A stretch of DNA of 64,000 bases, from positions 1 to 64,000 of the forward strand of contig NZ_KV789178.1 in assembly GCF_001807485.1 (NCBI RefSeq), read 5' to 3'. Below the pieces are notes generated by a model. That model was not told the DNA's origin. It made no database searches and saw nothing but the letters and a program-made list of their open reading frames with translations. This document shows, one piece after another, positions 16,952 through 26,304 of the stretch (its first letter is position 1; each line of letters opens with the position of its first letter). The DNA comes from Corynebacterium sp. HMSC08A12. Its GTDB lineage: Bacteria; Actinomycetota; Actinomycetes; Mycobacteriales; Mycobacteriaceae. A program made the translations under genes and the position numbers.

Positions 16952-17199
16952 CGTCGACTCACCTGCATTCCTGTGCATATCGATGGTGTGGGGTTGGTAT
17001 TCAGTTGGTATCTAGTTGGCGTGCGAGTCGTGCACGTATGGCCCACGAATGGTGCGTGGATGGGCCCGGATGGCGCCCGGATGGCGGAGCGCTCTGCCTC
17101 GCACATGTGACACAGAATACCATATGGTTTTCACAACAATATGAAATTAGGGCTTTGGAGGTAGTTGGAGGAGGGGTTCCGGGAGGGGTGGAATGTGGA
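16952..17199 (-). promoter_or_regulatory. Upstream region of alkB
   Basis: No credible gene. The stretch nearest alkB is rich in repeats of ATGGTG and GGTATTC; the distal part (17110-17160) is AT-rich and contains CATATGG and the palindrome CACATGTG (17101-17108). The alkB promoter should lie here, but no convincing -35/-10 pair or known operator could be fixed. Confidence 0.4.
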
Positions 17200-17323
17200 A
17201 ATGTCGTTAGAACGGGAATCTGTAAATGGAAACGCAAGGTTCCAAAACAGCGCAACGCTCTAACCTGCGACTTTATGCAGGTGAAAATAGTTTCCTTTAA
17301 CGCATTCCCGTTCTAGCGACATT
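17200..17323. repeat. 124-bp inverted-repeat element (copy 2)
   Basis: Arms of 20 bases at 17200-17219 (starting AATGTCGTTAG) and 17304-17323 (ending CTAGCGACATT) match with one mismatch. The core is AT-richer and contains a second hairpin ACCTGC-GACTTTAT-GCAGGT (17263-17282). The outer AATGTCG/CGACATT ends, the overall length and the nested hairpin in the right half match the element at 8355-8484. Part of the right-hand core (CTTT...GTGAAAA...TAACG) can also be aligned with it. It lies between alkB and the fadD terminator. Confidence 0.7.
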
Positions 17324-17341
17324 CGGCGCTTAGGGAGCCAA

Positions 17342-17382
17342 GAAAGCAGAAACCCGAGCCCGGCGTATTCGCCGAACTCGGG
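17342..17382 (-). terminator. Terminator of fadD
   Basis: Read on the minus strand, CCCGAG...CGGCG-AATA-CGCCG...CTCGGG forms a stem with a small internal loop, followed by TTTCTGCTTTCTT. It lies 27 bases beyond the fadD stop. Confidence 0.75.
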
Positions 17383-17409
17383 AAGAGCTAGAAGAGGGGA
17401 AGCGTCCGC

Positions 17410-19143
17410 CTACAGCATCGTCATGATCAGGTCCTTAACCTCACGGCGGCGGATCTTGCCGATCAGATCAGCCGGCATCTCGTCGACGACGAAGAAGCGG
17501 CGGGGAACCTTGTAGCGGGTCAGACCTTCGCGAGCCCACTCCCGGATGGCTTCCTTGTCGAAGTCAGCCTCGCTCACGCCGTCCGCCAGAACAACTGCGG
17601 CGACAACCTCTTCAGAGCCGTCGTCCTGCGGCAGGCCGACCACGCCGGCCTTCTGGATCTGCTCGTGCTCCTCCAGGAACTCCTCGACCTCGGCGGGGTA
17701 AACGTTAAACCCGCCGGTGATGATCATTTCCTTAATGCGGGAGACGATCTTGATGAAGCCGTCCGGCTCCATCACAGCCATGTCACCAGTGCAGAACCAG
17801 TCTTCGTAGAACGGCTGATCCTCGTCCGGGATGTTGATGTAGCCGTGGAACACCTGGCGGCCGCGGGCCAGCAGCTCGCCCGGTTCGCCGTCCGGCATGG
17901 TCTTGCTGAAGTCGTCCGGGTCGGCCACGCGAAGTTCGGTATCCGGGAACGGGATGCCGATGTAGCCCGCGCGGCGCTCCGGGGTGACGGGGTTGGCCGT
18001 GAGGATCGGGCCGGACTCGGTTAGGCCGTAGCCCTCCACGATCTTGCCGCCGGTCTTCTTCTCCCACTCCAGGGTGGTGTGTACCGGCAGCGGTGCTGCG
18101 CCGGATAGGGCGTTGGCAATTCCGCGCAGGTCAAGGTTGTGCTCATCCGCGGCAGCCAGAATCTTGTCGTACAGGGTCGGCACGCCCGGCATGTAGGTGG
18201 GGGTCTCGCGCTTCAGCTGATCCACAATCAGCGGAATCTCCGGCTTCGGCAGTAGCAGCAGCTTGCCGCCGGTGGATACGGCTAGTGCGGCGGTCAGTGT
18301 CAGGCCGTAGATGTGGAACAAGGGGAGGGCAGCGAGGAACTTCTCCTGGCCACGCTCGCCGATGCCACTGATCCAGGACTGGCCCTGGGCAACGTTGGAC
18401 ATGACGTTGCCGTGCGTTAGCTGCGCGCCCTTCGGCTTGCCGGTGGTGCCGGAGGTGAACAGGATGAACGCAGGGGAGTCCTGGTTCGTCTCCGGGCAGT
18501 TTTCGATGTCGGATCCATCGCCGCCGAACTTGGCGCTCTGCAGCTGGGAGAACGGGATGGTGCCCGGCGCCTCGCCGTGTAGCTGGTCGCGCTTCTCCTT
18601 GATGGACTTGATCGGCAGCTTCAGAGCCAGGCGCTTCACCAGCGGCATCGCGTCGATCATGTTCACGCTCACGATCTTCTCCAGCGGCGTGGTGCGCGAA
18701 AGCTCCTGGAACATGGGGGCGATCTTGTCCCAGACCACCGCCACCTTCGCGCCGTGGTCCTTGCAGGGGCCTTGCAGCTCGCGGGCGGTGTACAGCGGGT
18801 TGTGCTCGGCTACCACGCCGCCCAGCTTGTGGACTGCGAAAATCGTGATCAGGTGCTGCGGGCAGTTCGGTAGGGTTACGGCCACGCGGTCGCCCGGGCG
18901 CACGCCCAGCTCGCGCAAGCCGGCGGCCACGCTCTTGACCTGCTTGAGGAAATCTCCGTAGGTCATCGTCTGACCAAAGAAGTCCAGGATGTCGGCGCTC
19001 GAGTGTTCGGCGACAGTACGGTCGAGAAGCTTAGCCATGGTGTCGTCTTGGTACTCCAGGCTGTGCGGGGTCCACTCCGCGTAGTACTTCAGGTAAGGCT
19101 TGTCCTTCCAGGCCGTTCCCTCTGGGCGCTCGGTGTCAGTCAT
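17410..19143 (-). CDS. fadD: Long-chain fatty acid-CoA ligase
   Basis: 577 residues. It activates fatty acids to acyl-CoA through an acyl-adenylate. The AMP-binding P-loop motif FILFTSGTTGKPKGAQLTH, the YGLTESGP motif and the hinge/C-terminal GFNVYPAEVEE and GKIRRREV (with the catalytic Lys) are intact. Length matches FadD-type enzymes. It is upstream of alkB on the same strand but separated from it by a terminator and the repeat element, so transcription is probably independent. It is divergent from mshA. Confidence 0.9.
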   Translation of the reverse strand: MTDTERPEGTAWKDKPYLKYYAEWTPHSLEYQDDTMAKLLDRTVAEHSSADILDFFGQTMTYGDFLKQVKSVAAGLRELGVRPGDRVAVTLPNCPQHLITIFAVHKLGGVVAEHNPLYTARELQGPCKDHGAKVAVVWDKIAPMFQELSRTTPLEKIVSVNMIDAMPLVKRLALKLPIKSIKEKRDQLHGEAPGTIPFSQLQSAKFGGDGSDIENCPETNQDSPAFILFTSGTTGKPKGAQLTHGNVMSNVAQGQSWISGIGERGQEKFLAALPLFHIYGLTLTAALAVSTGGKLLLLPKPEIPLIVDQLKRETPTYMPGVPTLYDKILAAADEHNLDLRGIANALSGAAPLPVHTTLEWEKKTGGKIVEGYGLTESGPILTANPVTPERRAGYIGIPFPDTELRVADPDDFSKTMPDGEPGELLARGRQVFHGYINIPDEDQPFYEDWFCTGDMAVMEPDGFIKIVSRIKEMIITGGFNVYPAEVEEFLEEHEQIQKAGVVGLPQDDGSEEVVAAVVLADGVSEADFDKEAIREWAREGLTRYKVPRRFFVVDEMPADLIGKIRRREVKDLIMTML

Positions 19144-19300
19144 GTAGATCCCTTAGGTCTTTAGAAACAGTCTTCAAAACGTGATGCACGTTACTTTGGC
19201 ACCCTATCTAATTTTTTCGTTTTCTTTGGTGGAATTAAGCAAATTTCTGTGGACGCCACCTACCCCCAGCCCCGCTCTAATCTGGCTAAGCTTGGGCGGT
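19144..19300. promoter_or_regulatory. Divergent promoter region fadD/mshA
   Basis: 157 bases, AT-richer in the middle (TAATTTTTTCGTTTTC around 19208-19223). It must hold promoters for both genes. AACGTGATGCACGTT (19178-19192) is an inverted repeat with arms AACGTG and CACGTT near the fadD start and could be an operator. No regulator can be named. Confidence 0.4.
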
Positions 19301-20560
19301 ATGCGCGTCGCTATGATCTCCATGCACACTTCTCCCCTCGAGCAACCCGGCACGGGGGATGCCGGCGGGATGAACGTGTACGTGAAAAACATTGCTGAGC
19401 AGCTGGAACGTAGGGGCGTCACCGTCGATGTATTTACTCGAGCGACCCGGCCTCTGCAGGGCGAGGTAGTCAACGTTCGCCCGGGGTTAAGGGTGATCAA
19501 CTGCGTGGCTGGGCCGTACGAGGGGCTGTCGAAGGAGGAGCTGCCCACGCAGCTGGCGGCGTTTACGGGATCGATCCTGGCTTTTTGCCGCGAGGAGGGG
19601 GTGAGCTACGACCTGATTCACTCGCACTATTGGCTCTCCGGGCAGGTTGGGTGGCTGTTGCGCGACCTCTGGCAGGTTCCCTGGGTGCACACGGCGCACA
19701 CTCTGGCGGCGGTGAAGAACACCTCCCTGGCCGACGGCGATTCGCGCGAGCCGGAATCGCGCCGCATCTGCGAGCAGCAGATCGTGGACAATGCGGATCT
19801 GCTGATCGTAAACACGGACCAGGAGGTGCAGGATCTTATTGAGGGTTATGACGCCACCACGTGCGCGATCAGAGTCGTCCCACCGGGCGCAGACGTGGAT
19901 CGCTTCACGCCTGGATCGGATCGTGCGACCGAGCGTTCCCGCCGTGAACTGGGCATTCCCTTCCGCACGAAGGTCATTGGATTTGTCGGTCGACTGCAGC
20001 GGTTGAAGGGCCCGCAGGTGCTGTTGCGTGCAGTGGCTGAGCTAGTGAACCGGCACCCCCAGCAGCAGTTAGCTGTGGTGATCTGCGGTGGTTCCTCTGG
20101 GGCCGGAGGCAACGAGCTGGAGCGGCTGCAATTGCTGGCCGAGGAGCTGGAGATTAGCCGCTGCGTGCGCTTCCTGGCCCCGCGCCCACCCGAGGAACTG
20201 GTGGGCGTGTACCGGGCGGCAGACATTGTGGCCGTGCCCAGCTACAACGAGTCCTTCGGGCTGGTGGCGCTGGAGGCGCAGGCGTGCGGCACGCCCGTCG
20301 TGGCTACGCGCACGGGTGGCCTGCCGATCGCGGTGGAGGATGAGAAGTCTGGCCTGCTGGTGGACGGCCACGATGCGGGCGACTGGGCCGATGCGCTGGG
20401 CAAGCTGGTGTTGGACGACGATCTGCGCATCGCAATGGGGGAGTATGCCCCCAGCCATGCCGCAAAGTTCTCCTGGCAGGCATCTGCGGAAGCTCTGTAC
20501 AAGCTGTACGAAGAGTTGCCGCCCGCCGGCCACCGTGGGGAGCGTCAGCCCGCCGGGTAG
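19301..20560 (+). CDS. mshA: D-inositol-3-phosphate glycosyltransferase (mycothiol synthesis)
   Basis: 419 residues from the ATG at 19301; an upstream in-frame ATG would add 40 residues unlike any MshA, while [17 protein letters not shown] matches family N-termini. MshA joins GlcNAc from UDP-GlcNAc to inositol 3-phosphate, the first committed step of mycothiol synthesis. The N-terminal loop [10 protein letters not shown], the GT-B hinge [14 protein letters not shown] and the EX7E motif ESFGLVALE are visible. It is followed by the YbjN-like gene and gpmA, the same order as in mycobacteria. Confidence 0.95.
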   Translation: MRVAMISMHTSPLEQPGTGDAGGMNVYVKNIAEQLERRGVTVDVFTRATRPLQGEVVNVRPGLRVINCVAGPYEGLSKEELPTQLAAFTGSILAFCREEGVSYDLIHSHYWLSGQVGWLLRDLWQVPWVHTAHTLAAVKNTSLADGDSREPESRRICEQQIVDNADLLIVNTDQEVQDLIEGYDATTCAIRVVPPGADVDRFTPGSDRATERSRRELGIPFRTKVIGFVGRLQRLKGPQVLLRAVAELVNRHPQQQLAVVICGGSSGAGGNELERLQLLAEELEISRCVRFLAPRPPEELVGVYRAADIVAVPSYNESFGLVALEAQACGTPVVATRTGGLPIAVEDEKSGLLVDGHDAGDWADALGKLVLDDDLRIAMGEYAPSHAAKFSWQASAEALYKLYEELPPAGHRGERQPAG

Positions 20561-20618
20561 AACCGGGGAAAATCCAAGGTGACTGCGCCGGGGCAGGCGG
20601 AAATGTAGTTTGGGGCTT

Positions 20619-21254
20619 ATGGATCGCACACGGATTTGTGAGCTTCTGGACGAAGCGGAAGTCGAATACACCCTCCCCGAGGGGCCAGCCGGGAAGGACG
20701 GCAACGTAGTAGTCGTGCTGCCGGGCGAGAAGCGCCTGAAGACAAACTGCATTTTCATCCCGCAGGACGGCATGTTCCGCGTGGAGGCCTTTGTCTGCCG
20801 CGCGGTGGAGGAGGGCCAGGAAGAGGTCTACAAGCTGCTGCTGCACGCCAACCGCCGTAGCTTTGGAGTGCACTACACGCTGGACCGGAACAACGACATC
20901 TACCTGGTGGGCCAGTTCTCGGACAACACCAGCAGCGAGGACATTCAACGGATCCTGGGGCAGGTCTTGGAGCGGGCGGATGCGGACTTCAACCGCATCC
21001 TGGAGCGCGGCTTTGCCTCCTCCATCCGCCACGAGTGGGCATGGCGCCTGTCTCGTGGCGAGCCGACTATGAACCTCGCGGCCTTCGCACACCTCAAGCC
21101 CTCCGAGCAGGAGGTCCAGTTGCTGGCGCCGCCACCGGGATCCAAGTTGGCGTCCGAAGCAAAGAGCCCGAGCACCCCCGACCTAGACGGCAACAGCGAC
21201 GGCACGGAGCGCGGTGGTGCTGACGACAGTGAGCAAGGCGAAGCGGCAGAATAG
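20619..21254 (+). CDS. YbjN domain-containing protein
   Basis: 211 residues from ATG 20619; a TTG three codons earlier is possible. The first 150 residues alternate strands and helices as in YbjN/T3SS-chaperone-like domains ([27 protein letters not shown]). The C-terminal 50 residues are charged and probably disordered. A gene of this type sits between mshA and the phosphoglycerate mutase gene throughout Corynebacteriales. Its biochemical role is unknown. Confidence 0.8.
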   Translation: MDRTRICELLDEAEVEYTLPEGPAGKDGNVVVVLPGEKRLKTNCIFIPQDGMFRVEAFVCRAVEEGQEEVYKLLLHANRRSFGVHYTLDRNNDIYLVGQFSDNTSSEDIQRILGQVLERADADFNRILERGFASSIRHEWAWRLSRGEPTMNLAAFAHLKPSEQEVQLLAPPPGSKLASEAKSPSTPDLDGNSDGTERGGADDSEQGEAAE

Positions 21255-21309
21255 GCAGCGCCACCGAATCCTGGGGCACGCGGGCGCACATCATGGCAGA
21301 ATTGGGAGT

Positions 21310-22074
21310 ATGAGCGAGCAAAACAACACCCACGGAAATCTGATCCTGCTGCGTCACGGCCAGAGTGAATGGAATGCCTCCAACCAGTTCACCGGCTGGG
21401 TAGACGTGCGCCTGACCGACAAGGGCCGCGAGGAGGCAGTTCGCGGCGGTGAGATGATCAAGGAGGCCGGTCTGGAGCCGACCATCCTGTACACCTCCCT
21501 GCTGCGCCGCGCCATCACCACCGCCAACATCGCCCTCGACGCGGCGGACCGTCACTGGATCCCCGTTGTGCGCGACTGGCGCCTGAACGAGCGGCACTAC
21601 GGCGCGCTGCAGGGCCTGAACAAGGCGGAGACTAAGGACAAGTACGGCGAAGAGCAGTTCATGGCATGGCGCCGCTCCTACGACACCCCGCCGCCGGCCA
21701 TCGACGCTGACAACGAGTACGCGCAGACCAACGACCCGCGCTACGCCGACCTGCCCGAGATCCCGGCCACCGAGTGCCTGCTGGACGTCGTCAAGCGCTT
21801 CATCCCGTACTACGAGGAAGAGATCGAGCCGCGCGTGAAGAACGGCGAGACCGTACTGGTTGCCGCACACGGCAACTCCCTGCGTGCGCTGGTTAAGCAC
21901 CTGGACCAGATCTCCGACGAGGACATTGCGGGCCTGAACATCCCGACTGGCATCCCGCTGGTCTACCGCATCGACGCGGACGGCAAGGTTCTGAACCCGG
22001 GTGGCGACTACCTGGACCCGGAGGCAGCCGCTGCGGGGGCTGCAGCAGTCGCTGCACAGGGCCAGGCTAAGTAA
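21310..22074 (+). CDS. gpmA: 2,3-bisphosphoglycerate-dependent phosphoglycerate mutase
   Basis: 254 residues from ATG 21310; a longer frame exists upstream but only this start gives the usual N-terminus before [12 protein letters not shown]. It interconverts 3- and 2-phosphoglycerate in glycolysis. The phospho-histidine is in RHGQSEWN, and the second active-site His is in [12 protein letters not shown]. Also typical are [12 protein letters not shown] and the size. It precedes senX3, a linkage conserved with mycobacteria. Confidence 0.96.
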   Translation: MSEQNNTHGNLILLRHGQSEWNASNQFTGWVDVRLTDKGREEAVRGGEMIKEAGLEPTILYTSLLRRAITTANIALDAADRHWIPVVRDWRLNERHYGALQGLNKAETKDKYGEEQFMAWRRSYDTPPPAIDADNEYAQTNDPRYADLPEIPATECLLDVVKRFIPYYEEEIEPRVKNGETVLVAAHGNSLRALVKHLDQISDEDIAGLNIPTGIPLVYRIDADGKVLNPGGDYLDPEAAAAGAAAVAAQGQAK

Positions 22075-22103
22075 GAGCCGGGCTAAGTTATAGCCTTGGA
22101 TTT

Positions 22104-23390
22104 TTGGCCTTGGGATTTCTAACCTCAGGGGTTGCCCTTGGGCTGCTCTTTGGGCTGATCGTCGGCGTGTGCCTGGGCGCACTCGGCATGTGGGGTTACC
22201 GCAAGCGAGTGAAGGCTCAGCGCAATACCCACACCCAAAGGGAGCTCGAGGGCAATCGCGTTTCCACGGTGGCGCAGGTTCTGCACTTCGCTATCCAATC
22301 TTCGCCCGACGCGGTGGCGGTGGTGGATCGCAAGCGCAACGTTGTGCTTTCCAACCCGCGTGCCCACGAGCTGGGCCTGGTGCACGAGCGGAACCTGAAC
22401 GCCGAAGCGTGGAAGATGGTGGAGCGGGTCTTCGCCGACCAGGAGCCCCGCGAGCTAAACTTCCTACCCCCACCGCGCCGCAGCAACCGACCCGTCATTG
22501 CCGTGGCCGGGCAGGTTCAGCTGCTTTCCCTCGTGGATGACCGCTTCGCGGTGGTGTACGCCACCGACGATTCCGAATCCGTGCGCATGGAATCCGCCCG
22601 CCGCGACTTCGTGGCCAACGTCTCCCACGAGCTCAAGACTCCGGTGGGGGCGATCTCGCTGTTGGTGGAGACCCTCATGTCGGTGCGCGACGACGAAGAG
22701 GCCGTGGAGTACTTCGGCTCAAAGCTGATCGTCGAAGTGCGCCGCATGAACCAGATGATCACCGAGCTGATCAGCCTGTCGAAGCTGCAGGGTGCGGAAT
22801 CGCTGCCGGACCTGGAGGTCTTAAGCATCGACAAGATCGTCGAGGACGCGATTGATCGCTGCCGCCTGGCAGCCGAAGCACGCAACATCGACCTGGTGAA
22901 GGACGAACGTTCCGGGACGATGGTGAAGGGCGACAAGGGGCTCCTCGTTACGAGCGTCGCCAACCTACTGACCAACGCCATTAACTATTCGCCGGAGGGC
23001 TCGCCCGTTTCTATTTCCCGCGAAGCACAGGGCGATACCGTGACCATCCGCGTGACGGACCGGGGCATCGGCATTTCCCAGGACGACCAGAAGCGAGTGT
23101 TCGAGAGGTTCTTCCGCGTGGACAAGGCGCGCTCGCGCGACACGGGCGGCACGGGGCTGGGGTTGGCCATCGTAAAGCACGTGATGGCCAACCACGGCGG
23201 CAGCGTTTCCCTGTGGTCCCGGCTGGGGACGGGCTCGACGTTCACCTTGGAGCTCCCGCGTTTCCAGGAGGGCAAGGCCAAGGAGCTGCCGAGCGGAGAG
23301 ATTCCGGTCATTCCGGACGCGCGGCGCCTGGACGATGCGAAGGGCACGGGCGCGGATCCAGAAACACCAGAAACAGAGGACAAAGAATGA
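22104..23390 (+). CDS. senX3: Sensor histidine kinase SenX3
   Basis: 428 residues from TTG 22104. It is the membrane sensor of the phosphate-responsive SenX3/RegX3 system. One N-terminal membrane segment (residues 2-26) is followed by a PAS-like domain (about 50-150). The dimerisation/phospho-acceptor box FVANVSHELKTPVG has His175. The ATPase domain shows NLLTNAINYSPEG (N box), DRGIGIS (G1), FERFFRVD (F box) and GGTGLGLAIVKH (G2). A charged, Thr/Glu-rich tail ends the protein. regX3 starts 143 bases downstream. Confidence 0.93.
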   Translation: MALGFLTSGVALGLLFGLIVGVCLGALGMWGYRKRVKAQRNTHTQRELEGNRVSTVAQVLHFAIQSSPDAVAVVDRKRNVVLSNPRAHELGLVHERNLNAEAWKMVERVFADQEPRELNFLPPPRRSNRPVIAVAGQVQLLSLVDDRFAVVYATDDSESVRMESARRDFVANVSHELKTPVGAISLLVETLMSVRDDEEAVEYFGSKLIVEVRRMNQMITELISLSKLQGAESLPDLEVLSIDKIVEDAIDRCRLAAEARNIDLVKDERSGTMVKGDKGLLVTSVANLLTNAINYSPEGSPVSISREAQGDTVTIRVTDRGIGISQDDQKRVFERFFRVDKARSRDTGGTGLGLAIVKHVMANHGGSVSLWSRLGTGSTFTLELPRFQEGKAKELPSGEIPVIPDARRLDDAKGTGADPETPETEDKE

Positions 23391-23533
23391 CCTTCGGGTT
23401 ATCTTTTGGTGATCCCTTAGTGAACTGGGTGTCTTGAGGGTTGCTACTCCCTAAAGCCTGTGGGCACGTTACGATAGTTATGGATAGTTTCTGTAGCTTT
23501 AAAAATTTTTCTTTGAAAGGTTATTGAGCGGCT

Positions 23534-24226
23534 GTGACGAGCGTTTTGATTGTCGAAGACGAGGAGTCTTTGGCGGAACCTCTTGCGTTTTTGCTGAAAA
23601 AGGAAGGTTTCGAGGTCTTCATGGCCCCGGACGGTCCCACTGCGCTGGATACCTTCGCTGCGGAAGACATCGACATCATTCTGTTGGATCTGATGCTGCC
23701 CGGCATGTCCGGCACCGAGGTGTGCCGCCAGCTGCGCCAGACCTCCAGCGTGCCGGTGATTATGGTGACGGCTCGCGACAGTGAGATCGATAAGGTCGTA
23801 GGCCTCGAGCTCGGCGCCGACGATTACGTGACCAAGCCCTACTTCGCCCGCGAGCTGATCGCCCGCATCCGCGCTGTTCTGCGCCGCGGCGGCGAGGTCG
23901 AGGTCGAGGCTCCCGCCGACGACGGCCTGGTACTGCAGGAGGATCGCGTGATGATGGACGTGGAGCGCCACATCGTCACCGTCGACGGGCAGAAGGTTCC
24001 TATGCCGCTCAAGGAATTCGATCTGCTTGAGTACCTTATGCGTAACAGCGGCCGCGTGCTGACCCGTGGCCAGCTGATCGACCGCGTATGGGGTGCCGAT
24101 TACGTCGGCGATACCAAGACCCTGGACGTGCACATCAAGCGCCTGCGCTCCAAGATCGAGCGCAACCCCTCCCGCCCGGAGATTCTGGTGACCGTCCGCG
24201 GCCTGGGCTACAAGTTCGAGGCCTAA
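23534..24226 (+). CDS. regX3: Response regulator RegX3 (OmpR/PhoB type)
   Basis: 230 residues from GTG 23534. The receiver domain has acidic residues VEDEE at 7-11, the phosphorylation site Asp52 in LLDLMLPG and the conserved Lys in YVTKPYFARE. A winged-helix DNA-binding domain follows (HIKRLRSKIE ... VTVRGLGYKFEA). Partner of the SenX3 kinase; in relatives the pair controls phosphate-starvation genes. The ppx-like gene nearby fits a phosphate/polyphosphate theme. The 143-base gap before it is AT-rich and may carry its own promoter, but I cannot place it. Confidence 0.94.
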   Translation: MTSVLIVEDEESLAEPLAFLLKKEGFEVFMAPDGPTALDTFAAEDIDIILLDLMLPGMSGTEVCRQLRQTSSVPVIMVTARDSEIDKVVGLELGADDYVTKPYFARELIARIRAVLRRGGEVEVEAPADDGLVLQEDRVMMDVERHIVTVDGQKVPMPLKEFDLLEYLMRNSGRVLTRGQLIDRVWGADYVGDTKTLDVHIKRLRSKIERNPSRPEILVTVRGLGYKFEA

Positions 24227-24253
24227 CCCCGCCTAGGGTGTGCTTAACCCCGT

Positions 24254-25219
24254 TTAAATCCCGCGCCGCCGTGCTTCGGCCGTCGCCGGGTGAATCGACA
24301 GCAACGGAAAGCCGCTAGGCGATACCTGCGCCAGCTTTTCCCGCTCCTCGCAGTGCGCAGCCAGCACCTCGTAGGCCTCCTCGCCGATCAGCTCGGTCAG
24401 CTCTTCACGCCCGGTGCGCCACAATGCCTCGCCACCTGCGTGGCAGTTCGGGTCTGAGGAGCAGTACCAGTCAAAGTCCTCGCCGCCGTCGCCCCATCCG
24501 CGGCGGTTGTATTCGGTGACGGTCGTCCGCAGCATCTCTACCCCGTCGGGGCGGGTTTCCCAGTCCTCAAGTCGCCGCAGCGGCACCTGCCAGCACACTT
24601 CGGGCTTCGCTGCGGTCAGCTCGACGTCGTTGCGCAACGCCCAGGCGTGCAGCGCGCAGCCGCGGCCTCCGGGGAACCCTTCGCGGTTGGCGAAGATGCA
24701 CGCTCCGTTGCTGGTCACGGTCTTCAACGCGGGTTCCATCTCGCCCTCGTCGTTTTCTAGCTCGTCCCATTCGAGCCATGGTTCGATGTCGTCGCCGCTT
24801 TTTTCTTGTGGACGCCCCTTCGCCTCCCATTCATCCATCTCCGCGGGGCGGTTCTGCCACTCTTCCGCTGTGAGCTTTTCCGCGACATTCCGCAGGGTCG
24901 CGCGGTCGTCTTCGTCGGTGAGAAATGCACCGTGGGTGCAACAGCCGACGTCCGGATTTTCGGCGTCAATACCTAAACAGGCTTCGGTACCAAACCGGCA
25001 ACGGTACGTGGACAGCAACCACGTGAGATCCACCTGGATGATGTGCTCGGAATCGGCGGGGTCAATGAACTCCAACCATTCGCGAGGGGGGTCAGCGGGC
25101 ATTTCGTGGCCCGCGCGGATGGATAGGTCAGCGGGTGTGCCCTCCGGATAGCCGGTGGCTAGTTCGTTGTTCGAGGTTCCCGATTCGATCTCCGCAGACG
25201 TTTCATTCACGCGTTCCAC
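24254..25219 (-). CDS. Conserved cysteine-rich protein of unknown function
   Basis: 321 residues, probable GTG start at 25219. Cysteines are clustered: [49 protein letters not shown] and [10 protein letters not shown]. The CC plus spaced Cys/His pattern suggests metal or iron-sulfur binding, loosely like YkgJ-type chelate domains. A homologous gene sits on the opposite strand just before ppx in Mycobacterium (Rv0495c position). The N-terminal 40 residues look disordered. It overlaps no other gene and is divergent from ppx. Function unknown. Confidence 0.75.
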   Translation of the reverse strand: MERVNETSAEIESGTSNNELATGYPEGTPADLSIRAGHEMPADPPREWLEFIDPADSEHIIQVDLTWLLSTYRCRFGTEACLGIDAENPDVGCCTHGAFLTDEDDRATLRNVAEKLTAEEWQNRPAEMDEWEAKGRPQEKSGDDIEPWLEWDELENDEGEMEPALKTVTSNGACIFANREGFPGGRGCALHAWALRNDVELTAAKPEVCWQVPLRRLEDWETRPDGVEMLRTTVTEYNRRGWGDGGEDFDWYCSSDPNCHAGGEALWRTGREELTELIGEEAYEVLAAHCEEREKLAQVSPSGFPLLSIHPATAEARRRGI

Positions 25220-25243
25220 CGTAGACCCATTAGGCTAGGTTGC

Positions 25244-26179
25244 GTGCGATTAGGTGTGCTTGACGTAGGAAGCAATACGGTTCATCTGGTGGTTGTCGAC
25301 GCACAGCGCGGTGGGCCGCCGACTCCAATGAGCAATTGGAAGACTCCCATGCGCTTGGTGGAATACCTAGATAAGAAGGGGGCCATCAACGAAAAGGGGC
25401 AGGAGAAGCTGCTCAACGGGGTGGCGCTGGCCAAGGAGATGTCGGACCAGTTCCGCTGCGAGGGAATGCTGCCTTTTGCTACCTCCGCGATCCGCTCGGC
25501 TGAGAATGCCGAGGAAGTGCTGGACAGGGTAGAGAATGAAACCGGCGTGCGCCTGCGGATTCTGTCGGGGGACGAGGAAGCGCGGCTGACGTTCCTGGCG
25601 GTGCGGCGCTGGTACGGCTGGTCTGCAGGGCGTATCTGCGACCTGGACATCGGTGGCGGCTCCCTGGAGATGTCCATTGGCATGGACGAGGACCCGGACG
25701 TCGCCTGCAGTGTGAATCTGGGTGCGGGGCGCTTGACCCGCGAATGGTTCGACACCGACCCGCCATCTAAAAAGAGAGTCGCGGAGCTGGGGGAGTTCAT
25801 CGATGAAGAGTTGAATGATCCGGTGGAAAAGCTGCTGGATTCCGGCGATATTGACCTGGCGGTGGGTACTTCCAAGACCTTTAGGATGCTGGCGCGCCTG
25901 ACGGGTGCGGCGCCATCTTCGGCAGGTCCGCGAGTCAAGCGCACCTTGACCCAGGCCGGCCTGCGCCAGCTGATCGCCTTTATTTCCCGCATGACCGCCG
26001 CCGACCGAGCGGAATTGGAAGGCGTGAGCGCGGAGCGTTCGCACCAGGTCGTTGCCGGTGCGCTGGTGGCCGAGGCGGCGATGCGCAAGCTGGACATCGA
26101 GGTTTTGCACATGTGTCCGTGGGCGCTGCGCGAGGGCGTGATCTTCCGTCAGCTCGACCATAATCCGGATCTGACGTAA
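25244..26179 (+). CDS. ppx: Ppx/GppA family exopolyphosphatase-like protein
   Basis: 311 residues from GTG 25244. The actin-like ATPase fold gives LGVLDVGSNTVHLVVVDA at the N-terminus (phosphate 1 loop) and CDLDIGGGSLEMSIG in the middle (phosphate 2 loop). FATSAIRSAENAEEVL and ILSGDEEARL match the family. Enzymes of this short actinobacterial type hydrolyse polyphosphate ends or (p)ppGpp-like nucleotides. It lies two genes from senX3/regX3, the same context as in mycobacteria. Confidence 0.9.
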   Translation: MRLGVLDVGSNTVHLVVVDAQRGGPPTPMSNWKTPMRLVEYLDKKGAINEKGQEKLLNGVALAKEMSDQFRCEGMLPFATSAIRSAENAEEVLDRVENETGVRLRILSGDEEARLTFLAVRRWYGWSAGRICDLDIGGGSLEMSIGMDEDPDVACSVNLGAGRLTREWFDTDPPSKKRVAELGEFIDEELNDPVEKLLDSGDIDLAVGTSKTFRMLARLTGAAPSSAGPRVKRTLTQAGLRQLIAFISRMTAADRAELEGVSAERSHQVVAGALVAEAAMRKLDIEVLHMCPWALREGVIFRQLDHNPDLT

Positions 26180-26304
26180 ATAACGCCAGTTGCTTCCGCC
26201 TATATGTAGGCGAGTAAAGTAGTGTGTTTGAAGACATATGTTTAAAGTGACGCTTGAGGGCAGTTGAGACTGCGCTGTAAGTGATCAAGTGATGGGATCA
26301 ATGG

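Noticed and set aside
17001-17316. Short ORFs on both strands across the alkB upstream region
   Set aside because: They overlap the inverted-repeat element, lack ribosome sites and show no recognisable sequence.
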